Assembly (NCBI GenBank): GCA_964551545.1
Contig: CAZKCT010000024.1
Location: forward strand, 1-25,385
DNA from: Thiopontia sp964551545
Lineage (GTDB): Bacteria > Pseudomonadota > Gammaproteobacteria > GCF-002020875
Length of the DNA stretch: 25,385 nt
Direction: 5' to 3'
Part shown: positions 1 to 6,921 of the stretch, piece after piece
Numbering within the stretch: position 1 is the first letter of the stretch
Layout of the letters: every line of letters starts with the position of its first letter
The notes under the pieces: generated by a model
What the model was told of the DNA's origin: nothing
The model's database searches: none
What the model saw: the letters and a program-made list of their open reading frames with translations, nothing else
Made by a program: the position numbers and the translations under genes

Positions 1-2
1 AT

Positions 3-734
3 ATCCACCCATCCAAGGTTATCGCCATGGGTGAAGAGGTTGAGGTCATGGTGCTTGATATTGATGAAGAGCGTCGTCGTATCTCCCTCGGTATGAAGCA
101 GTGCAAGGCCAATCCTTGGGAACTCTTTAGCCTGACGCATAAGAAGGGCGACCGCCTGGTTGGTAACATCAAGTCCATTACAGAGTTCGGTATCTTCATC
201 GGTCTGGAAGGCGACATTGATGGTCTGGTTCATCTCTCAGACATCTCCTGGCAGGAGAATGGTGAGGAGTTGATTCGCAACTACTCCAAGGGTGATGAGG
301 TGGAGACTGTGGTATTGGCGATCGATGCAGAGCGTGAGCGTATCTCGCTGGGTATCAAGCAGCTGGGCCAGGATCCATTCTCAACCTATGTGGCTGAGCA
401 TCCACGTGGCACTATCGTGACCGGTACTGTTGCCGAGGTTGATGCACGCGGTGCAGTTGTGACACTGACGGATGAGGTCAGCGGTTACCTGCGCGTCTCT
501 GAGCTCTCTCGTGAGCGTGTTGAAGATGCACGCACAGTGATCAATGAGGGCGAAGAGGTTGAGGTTGCTATTCTTGGTGTGGACCGCAAGTCTCATTCCG
601 TCAATCTATCCATCAAGCAGAAAGATTCGCTGGATGAAGAGAAGGCGGTTAAGGACTACAATGAGACGAACACCGTTGAAGGTGGTGGCAATACCACGAT
701 CGGTGATCTGATCAAGGAGCAGATGGGATCATAA
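3..734 (+). CDS. rpsA: 30S ribosomal protein S1, C-terminal part (5' end outside window)
   Basis: The frame is open from the first bases, so this is the 3' end of a longer gene; the ATG at 27 is internal. S1 binds mRNA on the 30S subunit and helps load it for translation initiation. The visible part holds the end of one S1 (OB-fold) repeat, with the typical closing RRRISLGMKQ, then two complete repeats: GDRLVGNIKSITEFGIFIGL to ERISLGIKQLGQDPF, and GTIVTGTVAEVDARGAVVTL to VNLSIKQKD. They match repeats 4 (end), 5 and 6 of E. coli S1. The tail ends TIGDLIKEQMGS instead of the E. coli ending, which is common in other gammaproteobacteria. It is followed by a strong hairpin and by ihfB, the usual gammaproteobacterial order. 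Confidence 0.96.
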   Translation: MHPSKVIAMGEEVEVMVLDIDEERRRISLGMKQCKANPWELFSLTHKKGDRLVGNIKSITEFGIFIGLEGDIDGLVHLSDISWQENGEELIRNYSKGDEVETVVLAIDAERERISLGIKQLGQDPFSTYVAEHPRGTIVTGTVAEVDARGAVVTLTDEVSGYLRVSELSRERVEDARTVINEGEEVEVAILGVDRKSHSVNLSIKQKDSLDEEKAVKDYNETNTVEGGGNTTIGDLIKEQMGS

Positions 735-742
735 ATTGGGTT

Positions 743-778
743 AAACCACAGGTGACAGCAAACGGTCACCTGTGGTTT
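743..778 (+). terminator. Hairpin after rpsA
   Basis: A perfect 14-base inverted repeat (AAACCACAGGTGAC at 743-756 and GTCACCTGTGGTTT at 765-778, loop of 8) begins 8 bases after the rpsA stop. Only three T follow the GC-rich part, so it is either a modest intrinsic terminator/attenuator or a 3'-end stabilising structure ahead of ihfB. Confidence 0.65.
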
Positions 779-808
779 ACTGATCTGGCGCAGTAGACGG
801 GGAAAATC

Positions 809-1105
809 ATGACAAAATCTGAACTGATTGAATCGCTGTACAAAAAGCTGCCCCACTTGGCCTATACGGATGTCGAGATGGCGGTACGCACGATTATTGA
901 CAAGATGACGGAATCTCTAGGGTCAGGAGAACGGATCGAGATCCGTGGCTTTGGTAGTTTTTCGCTGCATCATCGCCCTGCTCGTATGGGGCGGAATCCA
1001 AAGACTGGAGCACCGGTTGAGCTGCAGGAGAAATTTGTTCCTCACTTCAAGCCAGGAAAAGAGCTCCGTGAGCGTGTCAACGAGGCTTGGTTAAAGCAGC
1101 AGTAG
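809..1105 (+). CDS. ihfB: Integration host factor subunit beta
   Basis: 98 aa, the usual length for IHF-beta (HU/IHF family). With IHF-alpha it forms a heterodimer that bends DNA about 160 degrees. The sequence shows the family features: N-terminal MTKSELIESL, the core GERIEIRGFGSFSLHHR, and the DNA-intercalating arm RMGRNPKTGAPVEL containing the conserved Pro. It starts with ATG after a GGGGAAAATC leader, 75 bases downstream of rpsA. IHF is the normal architectural helper for sigma54 promoters, which is relevant to the sigma54-type region at 19220-19593, although IHF acts genome-wide and the linkage here is the ancestral gene order. Confidence 0.97.
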   Translation: MTKSELIESLYKKLPHLAYTDVEMAVRTIIDKMTESLGSGERIEIRGFGSFSLHHRPARMGRNPKTGAPVELQEKFVPHFKPGKELRERVNEAWLKQQ

Positions 1106-1118
1106 CCGGGATTCTTCG

Positions 1119-1358
1119 GTGCGGTTCCTGACGCTGCTACTGTTTCTGCTGGTGATTGCGCTGGGGACGCTATTCGCGGTCCTCAATGCTGAACCGGTTC
1201 ACTTTGATTACTATCTCGGGCAGAGTGAGATTCCACTCTCCCTTCTTCTTGTGGTTGTACTCGCGATTGGCGTGCTTGTGGGTGTGCTCTCTGCGCTACC
1301 GCAGTTAATCTCACTACGCCTTCGTCTGCATAAGAGCGAAAAGGCCGAGCTGCCTTGA
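1119..1358 (+). CDS. lapA: Lipopolysaccharide assembly protein A (DUF1049)
   Basis: 79-aa inner-membrane protein with two hydrophobic segments (about residues 2-20 and 38-60) and a basic cytoplasmic tail (RLRLHKSEK). Length, topology and position between ihfB and lapB match LapA/YciS, which works with LapB to balance LPS synthesis through FtsH-mediated LpxC turnover. The start is a GTG at 1119, chosen because it sits 13 bases after the ihfB stop and no upstream ATG is in frame. The ribosome binding site is weak (CCGGGA). The gene is probably translated as part of an ihfB-lapA-lapB transcript. Confidence 0.88.
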   Translation: MRFLTLLLFLLVIALGTLFAVLNAEPVHFDYYLGQSEIPLSLLLVVVLAIGVLVGVLSALPQLISLRLRLHKSEKAELP

Positions 1359-1392
1359 TGTTTCTGTTCGCTGCTTCGTTGCGTCGGGGTTG

Positions 1393-2577
1393 ATGGTGGA
1401 GAGCCTCTTTTCCTATCTTGGTTTTCTTCTGCTTCCGGTTGCAGCTGCATCGGGCTGGCTGTTGGCAAAAAAAGGGGAACAGGGTGCGCCTGAAGAGCGT
1501 CGATCCTCATCCCTGTCGACCGACTATTTTCGTGGCCTCAACTATCTGATCAATGAAGAGCAGGAGCGGGCTATTGACCTCTTTTCCAGAATGTTGGAGG
1601 AGGAGCCAGAGATGGTGGAGACTCACCTTGCGCTTGGGACCCTGTTTCGGCGCCAGGGAGATACCTCACAGGCGATCCATCTCCATAGTAATCTGGTCGG
1701 CAGTGACTCACTGAGTAAAGAGCAGCGCGCCCTTGCTTTGCTGGAGCTGGGCAAGGACTATATGAAAGCGGGGCTGCTGGATCGGGCAGAGCAGCCGTTT
1801 CTCGATCTGATTCAGCTAGGTGCCTATCCACAAGAGTCCTATGAGCGGCTGGTGGTGATCTATCAGCAGGAGCAGGAGTGGGATCGAGCCATCGAGGTAT
1901 TGCGGAGACAGCAGCAGGAGATTGGTGTCAGTAGTGTCTCGATCATCGCGCAGTTCCTCTGTGAGAAGGCGGAGCGCGAGCGGGATTCTGGAGATTTGGC
2001 CGCTGCCTTGGCGTTGGTGGATCAGGCGCTGAGGGAAGATTCTAGTCTAGTGCGAGGCTCAATGATGCGTGCCGAGATCCTGGCCGAGCTTGGGGATGTG
2101 GATGCTGCGATTGTCTGTTACAAGCGGATCGAGCAGCAGAACCCGAGTTATCTGCCCAATGTGATTACGCCATTGTTGAAACTCTATCGTTCGACTGGCT
2201 CCGCAGAGGAGATTCTGGAGTATCTGGGCCGAATGTTGAAAGAGTACCCCAGTACCACAGTGCTGCTGGCTGTTGTGGATCAGATTGAACGGATGCGTGG
2301 AGAGCGAGAGGCCGAGCTGTTTCTAGTCGGGCAGTTGGGCCAGCGCCCCTCTGTACGTGGGCTGGAGCGATTGATTCAGCTCAACCTGACGCATGCGGAA
2401 GAGAAGGCCAAAGAGGGGCTGGAGGGCTTGCAGGTGCTGACCCGCAAGCTACAGGAGGAGAAGCCGGAGTATCAGTGCGGTCAGTGTGGTTTTCAGGCCC
2501 ACAACCTTCATTGGCAGTGCCCTGGGTGCAATCGCTGGAATACCATCAAGCCGATTGTTGGCGTCTCTGGGGAGTAG
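1393..2577 (+). CDS. lapB: Lipopolysaccharide assembly protein B (TPR protein with rubredoxin-like zinc knuckle)
   Basis: 394 aa. It begins with an N-terminal membrane anchor (about residues 5-24), followed by a long series of TPR-type helical repeats (for example ERAIDLFSRMLEEEPEMVETHLALG and DRAIEVLRRQQQEIG regions) and a C-terminal metal-binding domain with two CxxC pairs (C362, C365, C376, C379; CGQCGF and CPGCNRW). This is the LapB/YciM architecture. LapB recruits LpxC to the FtsH protease and thereby limits LPS synthesis. I use the ATG at 1393; a TTG directly before it at 1390 would add one residue. The CxxC pairs are not followed by His, so they are metal knuckles and not heme sites. 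The stop lies only 12 bases from the convergent pyrF stop. Confidence 0.93.
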   Translation: MVESLFSYLGFLLLPVAAASGWLLAKKGEQGAPEERRSSSLSTDYFRGLNYLINEEQERAIDLFSRMLEEEPEMVETHLALGTLFRRQGDTSQAIHLHSNLVGSDSLSKEQRALALLELGKDYMKAGLLDRAEQPFLDLIQLGAYPQESYERLVVIYQQEQEWDRAIEVLRRQQQEIGVSSVSIIAQFLCEKAERERDSGDLAAALALVDQALREDSSLVRGSMMRAEILAELGDVDAAIVCYKRIEQQNPSYLPNVITPLLKLYRSTGSAEEILEYLGRMLKEYPSTTVLLAVVDQIERMRGEREAELFLVGQLGQRPSVRGLERLIQLNLTHAEEKAKEGLEGLQVLTRKLQEEKPEYQCGQCGFQAHNLHWQCPGCNRWNTIKPIVGVSGE

Positions 2578-2589
2578 GCCTCCCTTTCT

Positions 2590-3279
2590 CTATTTCAGTT
2601 CCGCATTGATGGCATGTAGCGCGGCCAGCGGGTCTTCGGCAGCGGTAATCGGGCGACCAATGACCAGCCAGTCTCCGCCCAGCTGAACGGCTTCTGCTGG
2701 AGTCATGACCCGTTTCTGATCCCCGGTTGCGCTACCTGCAGGGCGAATGCCTGGGGTGACCAGTTTGAAATCGTTGGAGATCTGCTCTCTGAGTAGTGTG
2801 ATCTCTTTGGGCGAGCAGACCACGCCATCCATCCCTGATGATTCTGCAAGTTTTGCCAGTCGCAATACCTGGTCAGCTGGGGAGCAGCCAACGCCGAGTT
2901 CCGCCAGATCTTCTTCGTCCATGCTGGTCAATACCGTCACCCCAATCAGCAGTGGTGCATCGTCTCCACTCAGTGCTTCACGAGCAGCCTCCATCATCTT
3001 GCGACCACCAGAGGCGTGAATATTGACCATCCAGACCCCAAGATCGGCAGCGGCTGCGCAAGCACGGGCCACGGTGTTGGGAATGTCGTGATATTTGAGA
3101 TCGAGAAAAACATCAAACCCCCGGTTGACTAGCTGGCGTACAATCTCGGGGCCGGAGCGGGTAAATAGCTCCTTGCCCACCTTGACTCGACATGCCTTGG
3201 GGTCAAGCTGTTCGGCAAGCGCCAGTGCCTGGTCGGCAGAGGGGAAGTCGAGTGCAACAACAATCCTGGAGTCATTCAT
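2590..3279 (-). CDS. pyrF: Orotidine 5'-phosphate decarboxylase
   Basis: 229 aa, normal for the bacterial PyrF TIM barrel. It decarboxylates OMP to UMP, the last step of de novo pyrimidine synthesis. The catalytic Asp-Lys-Asp cluster is in FLDLKYHDIPNTV (D60, K62, D65). The phosphate-binding loops are LVTPGIRP and WLVIGRPIT near the C-terminus, and the N-terminal RIVVALDFPS is typical. It starts at ATG 3279, 27 bases after the purB stop, so purB-pyrF is probably one transcript. In enteric bacteria pyrF follows lapB on the same strand; here it is inverted and converges on lapB. Confidence 0.97.
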   Translation of the reverse strand: MNDSRIVVALDFPSADQALALAEQLDPKACRVKVGKELFTRSGPEIVRQLVNRGFDVFLDLKYHDIPNTVARACAAAADLGVWMVNIHASGGRKMMEAAREALSGDDAPLLIGVTVLTSMDEEDLAELGVGCSPADQVLRLAKLAESSGMDGVVCSPKEITLLREQISNDFKLVTPGIRPAGSATGDQKRVMTPAEAVQLGGDWLVIGRPITAAEDPLAALHAINAELK

Positions 3280-3306
3280 GGTTAGCGTCTCTGGTCTAAT
3301 CTCAGG

Positions 3307-4674
3307 TTAAATTTTTTGGGTCTGCTCAATGGCATTGCCAATATAGTTGGCTGGGGTCAGTTTGCGCAGGGAGGCCTTTGCCTCTTCCGGGATATCGAGC
3401 CCATCCACAAAAGTGAGGAGCGCCTCTTTGGTGATCCCCTGACCTCGGGTTAGTGCCTTCAGCTTCTCGTAAGGGCTATCGACGCCATAACGGCGCATGA
3501 CCGTCTGGATCGGTTCGGCCAATACCTCCCAGGTGTTGTCGAGATCTTCCAGCAGGCGCTCGCGGTTGATCTCCAGTTTGCTGATGCCACGCAGGGTGGC
3601 ATTGTAGGCGATCAGGCTGTGAGCGATGCCAACGCCAAGATTACGGAGTACAGTGGAGTCGGTCAGGTCACGTTGTCCTCGGGAGATTACCAGTTTTTCA
3701 GCGAGGTGCCCCATCAGTGCATTGGCGATGCCGAGATTGCCCTCGGAGTTTTCAAAGTCGATGGGGTTGACTTTGTGAGGCATGGTAGACGAGCCCACTT
3801 CACCCTCAATGGTCCGTTGTTTGAAGTAGCCCATGGAGATGTACCACCAGATGTCGCGGTCATAGTCCAACAGGATGCTGTTGAAGCGGCTGATGACGTG
3901 AAAGAATTCGGCGATATAGTCGTGAGGCTCAATCTGGATGGTATAGGGGTTCCAGTTCAGACCGAGGGATTCAATAAAGTTTTGAGCAATCTCCTCCCAG
4001 TTCAATTCTGGATAGGCAGAGAGGTGGGCGTTGTAGTTGCCGACCGCACCATTGATCTTTCCGAGGAACTCAATGTTGACCATCTGCTCGCGCTGACGGC
4101 GCAGTCGGTAGACTATATTGGCAATCTCCTTGCCCATGGTGGATGGGCTGGCAGGCTGGCCGTGGGTGCGACAGAGCATTGGGGCATCGGCCAGTTCATG
4201 GGCCATCTGCGTCATCGCATCGATGATCTCATCCATCTTCGGCAGGATGGTCTGGGTACGAGACTCACTGAGCATCAGTGCATGGGAGAGATTGTTGATG
4301 TCTTCTGAGGTGCAGGCAAAGTGGATGAATTCGCTGATGGCCTCTAGCTCGTCATTTCCGGCAATCTTCTCCTTGATGAAGTACTCCACTGCTTTGACAT
4401 CATGGTTGGTGGTGCGCTCAACCGCCTTGACCCGCTGAGCATCCTCCTCGTCGAACCTCTCTACGAGATGGTTGAGGATCTGGTTGGCATGCTCAGAGAA
4501 AGGGGGGACCTCAGAAATCCCCGCGTGGTCAGAGAGCATCTGTAGCCAGCGCACCTCGACCAGAACCCGGTGACGAATCAGCCCATATTCACTGAAAATC
4601 AGGCGAAGATCGGTGGTGGCACGGCCGTAGCGGCCATCAACGGGGGAGACGGCGGTGAGAGCGCTCAATTCCAT
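3307..4674 (-). CDS. purB: Adenylosuccinate lyase
   Basis: 455 aa, the same size class as E. coli PurB. It performs two fumarate eliminations, SAICAR to AICAR and adenylosuccinate to AMP, in purine synthesis. The fumarase/aspartase-superfamily signature GSSTMPHKVNP is at about residues 294-304. The conserved catalytic His is in CRTHGQPASPST (H171), and TTNHDVKAVEY and HFACTSEDINN are further family blocks. An AGGGA ribosome binding site precedes ATG 4674. A consensus TATAAT lies about 40 bases upstream on this strand. Confidence 0.97.
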   Translation of the reverse strand: MELSALTAVSPVDGRYGRATTDLRLIFSEYGLIRHRVLVEVRWLQMLSDHAGISEVPPFSEHANQILNHLVERFDEEDAQRVKAVERTTNHDVKAVEYFIKEKIAGNDELEAISEFIHFACTSEDINNLSHALMLSESRTQTILPKMDEIIDAMTQMAHELADAPMLCRTHGQPASPSTMGKEIANIVYRLRRQREQMVNIEFLGKINGAVGNYNAHLSAYPELNWEEIAQNFIESLGLNWNPYTIQIEPHDYIAEFFHVISRFNSILLDYDRDIWWYISMGYFKQRTIEGEVGSSTMPHKVNPIDFENSEGNLGIANALMGHLAEKLVISRGQRDLTDSTVLRNLGVGIAHSLIAYNATLRGISKLEINRERLLEDLDNTWEVLAEPIQTVMRRYGVDSPYEKLKALTRGQGITKEALLTFVDGLDIPEEAKASLRKLTPANYIGNAIEQTQKI

Positions 4675-4714
4675 GATGAAAAATCCCTATGAAACGATGA
4701 AAAAATAGAGTGCC

Positions 4715-4720
4715 ATTATA
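4715..4720 (-). promoter_or_regulatory. Probable -10 element for purB-pyrF
   Basis: The minus strand reads TATAAT here, a perfect sigma70 -10 hexamer, 40 bases upstream of the purB ATG in the 79-base gap shared with the divergent methyltransferase gene. The hexamer 17 bases further upstream (TCTCAT) is a poor -35, so this is a moderate call. No PurR-like operator was recognised. Confidence 0.45.
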
Positions 4721-4753
4721 CCTGTAGCGCTTTCAAGATGAGAGAATGGGGGG

Positions 4754-5374
4754 ATGAAATCGAGATCCTCCAATGAATCTGTTCGTGGCTGCCAATCGGT
4801 TGATCAGCTAAAACAGGACCTGCAGTTCGATGCTCAGCTTTTGGGGCATCCTCTCCAATTTCGGACGACATGGGGGCTCTTCAGTCCGCGAGCTATTGAT
4901 GAAGGAACCATGCTATTGCTGGACTATCTGGAGGTTGGCTCATCCGAGACGGTTCTGGATATTGGCTGCGGTTATGGCCCGTTGGGGTTGGCCATGGGTA
5001 AGGTGGCCCGAGAGGGAGCGATCCATATGGTCGACAAGGACTATTTGGCGGTCGAGTACGCCAATCGTAATGCGGCGGCCAATGGCCTTGATCACTGTCG
5101 AGCCTATCTCTCCAATGGGTTGAGTGAGGTAGAGAACGCTCTCCGTTTTGATACGGTCGTCTCCAATATTCCTGCTAAAGTGGGGCGGGAGCTGTTGACT
5201 ATCATGCTCTGTGGTGCACGGGCGCAGATGAGGCCGGGTGGTCAGATTGTGGTGGTGACGATTAATGGACTGCGTGACTTTATCAAACGTAATTTCAAAG
5301 AGGTCTTCGGTAACTACAAGAAACTAAAGCAGGGGAAAGCCTATACCGTGGCACGAGCGGTGTTGGAGTCGTAG
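4754..5374 (+). CDS. Class I SAM-dependent methyltransferase, RsmC-like small domain
   Basis: 206 aa, Rossmann-fold methyltransferase. Motif I is DIGCGYGPLG (residues 69-78), followed by HMVDKD as the acidic loop and the block LSNGLSEVE. The sequence WGLFSPRAIDEGTMLLLDYL before motif I is typical of the RsmC/RlmG family (guanine-N2 rRNA methyltransferases). It is only about 60% of RsmC length, matching the single-domain branch seen in many bacteria and lacking RsmC's N-terminal pseudo-domain. The catalytic NPP[FYWI] motif expected after VSN reads SNIPAKVG (residues 137-144), an altered active-site loop. The substrate is unknown; rRNA is the likeliest guess. It is a monocistronic gene divergent from purB and ends in a strong terminator. 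Confidence 0.8.
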   Translation: MKSRSSNESVRGCQSVDQLKQDLQFDAQLLGHPLQFRTTWGLFSPRAIDEGTMLLLDYLEVGSSETVLDIGCGYGPLGLAMGKVAREGAIHMVDKDYLAVEYANRNAAANGLDHCRAYLSNGLSEVENALRFDTVVSNIPAKVGRELLTIMLCGARAQMRPGGQIVVVTINGLRDFIKRNFKEVFGNYKKLKQGKAYTVARAVLES

Positions 5375-5464
5375 AGAAAATCGAAAAAAATGGAATAAGT
5401 GGAGTGGGGCGGGATCAAAATCAGGAGTCTTCGCTGCACTCCTCCTCATCGTAGTGAGGACTCG

Positions 5465-5492
5465 ACCCATCCCCTCGGGGTGGGTTTTTTTT
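5465..5492 (+). terminator. Rho-independent terminator of the methyltransferase gene
   Basis: A GC-rich stem (ACCCATCCC at 5465-5473 paired with GGGGTGGGT at 5477-5485, one G-T pair, loop CTC) runs directly into eight T at 5485-5492. This is a textbook intrinsic terminator on the plus strand. Two weaker hairpins, GGAGT/ACTCC (5424-5442) and CCTCA/TGAGG (5444-5459), precede it in the 143-base gap. On the minus strand the stem is not followed by a T run, so it is not a clear terminator for the response regulator operon. Confidence 0.88.
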
Positions 5493-5517
5493 ATGGGCGC
5501 TCTATACGTTGAGTCTT

Positions 5518-6909
5518 TTAACTAGGATCCAATTCGTACTGTGCAATCAGACGTCTCAGGCGGGGGCGAGAGACCCCCAAAATTTCGCAGGTTCTTCCCT
5601 TATGCCACCCCGTGGCATCCAGTACGCGCAGGACATGCTCACGTTCGACATCTTGTAGTGAACGGTTGATCTGGTCAGCGGAATTCTCCGCCCGTTGTAG
5701 CACCGAATGAGACTGCTCACTATGGGGCTGATCGATCAATGCCGGGGTAGAGAGGTTTTCAGGAAGCAGGTCTGCGGTGATGGAGTCTCCAGGGGAGAGT
5801 GCTACCAGTTTGGTGAGCAGATTCTCCAGCTCGCGGATGTTGCCGGGCCAGTCATACTCTTGAAAGGAATTCATCACCTCCATGCTGATCTGATTGACAC
5901 CTCTTCCAAGATCGCGATTAATACGTTCTAGCAGGTTGCGCACCAGATCGAGCAGATCCTCCTTTCGTTCACGCAGTGGGGGTAGGTGGATCGTTACCAC
6001 CTGCAGCCGATAGAAGAGGTCCTCACGGAATTCTCCATTCTTGACCCGCTCTTCAAAGTTAATGTTGGTGGCAGCAATGACCCGGGCGTTGGTGGGAATG
6101 GGGTGCTTTCCACCAACGGGTGTGAACTCCTTCTCCTGCAGAACACGGAGCAGCTTGGCCTGCATATTGGGTGAGAGTTCACCAATTTCATCAAGGAAGA
6201 TAGTCCCCTCTTCGGCGAGTTCGAACTTTCCTGGTTGTTTGGAGACGGCACCGGTAAAGGCCCCCTTCTCATGGCCAAAGAGGTCAGATTCCAGCAATGT
6301 TTCCACCACGGCGGCACAGTTCACAGCAACAAAGGGGCCATTGGGGCGCTCTCCAGCGCTGTGAATGGCGTTGGCAACCAGCTCTTTGCCGGTGCCGCTC
6401 TCTCCCGTGATCAGTACTGTGGCGGGGCTGCGTGCGACCAGACCGATGGTCTTGAATACCTCACGCATGGCACTGCTGTGGCCCACCATGCTGGAGTGGG
6501 TGGATGCTGAAGAGGGTGTTTCCACCATCTGTTCTCGGTCAACATTATGCGCCAGTAATCTGGAAATGGATTGGTCTAGCTCATCGATATCGATCGGTTT
6601 ATGGATGTAGTCATCTGCCCCATTCTGCATTGCCTGAATGGTGCTCTCCATGTCATGGAAAGCGGTGATCATGATGATATGAGCACGGGGAAAATGGGAG
6701 GTGAAGTCAGGCAGTCCCTCGAGCCCGGTTCGTCCGGGCATCTGAATATCGAGGATGATGATTTCTGGGGGGGTGGGCATATCCTCACCCGTTGTGATGC
6801 CCTCATCGACGCTGTGGGCGATTGCCACGGTATGGCCTTGGGCACGGAAGTGGAGTCGAAGGGTACGACAGCTTGCGTCGTCGTCATCAATGATTAACAG
6901 GTTTGCCAT
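5518..6909 (-). CDS. NtrC-family sigma54-dependent response regulator
   Basis: 463 aa with three domains. The receiver (1-120) has acidic residues D8/D9, phospho-acceptor D54 (ILDIQMPG), T82 and K104 (HKPID). The AAA+ sigma54-interaction domain (about 142-370) has Walker A GESGTGKE (169-176), the sigma54-contacting GAFTGA loop (216-221), Walker B GTIFLDE (235-241) and the DWPGNIRELEN block. The C-terminal Fis-type helix-turn-helix is at about 425-458 (GRTCEILGVSRPRLRRLI). With an intact GAFTGA loop it should activate sigma54 RNA polymerase when phosphorylated. It is the last gene of the operon, 12 bases after the kinase gene. Its likely targets include the two sigma54-type promoters at 19283-19298 and 19529-19545 (inference). 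Confidence 0.95.
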   Translation of the reverse strand: MANLLIIDDDDASCRTLRLHFRAQGHTVAIAHSVDEGITTGEDMPTPPEIIILDIQMPGRTGLEGLPDFTSHFPRAHIIMITAFHDMESTIQAMQNGADDYIHKPIDIDELDQSISRLLAHNVDREQMVETPSSASTHSSMVGHSSAMREVFKTIGLVARSPATVLITGESGTGKELVANAIHSAGERPNGPFVAVNCAAVVETLLESDLFGHEKGAFTGAVSKQPGKFELAEEGTIFLDEIGELSPNMQAKLLRVLQEKEFTPVGGKHPIPTNARVIAATNINFEERVKNGEFREDLFYRLQVVTIHLPPLRERKEDLLDLVRNLLERINRDLGRGVNQISMEVMNSFQEYDWPGNIRELENLLTKLVALSPGDSITADLLPENLSTPALIDQPHSEQSHSVLQRAENSADQINRSLQDVEREHVLRVLDATGWHKGRTCEILGVSRPRLRRLIAQYELDPS

Positions 6910-6921
6910 AACGGTAAGATT

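Noticed and set aside
2476..2544. Heme-binding motifs in LapB
   Set aside because: The CxxC pairs are not followed by His; they are the known metal knuckle of LapB.
3619..4308. 229-codon plus-strand ORF
   Set aside because: Lies antisense inside purB, whose signature and catalytic residues are intact; the translation has no family features.
5424..5459. Riboswitch or small RNA in the gap after the methyltransferase
   Set aside because: Only two short 5-base hairpins are seen next to the terminator, with no recognisable RNA family or promoter.
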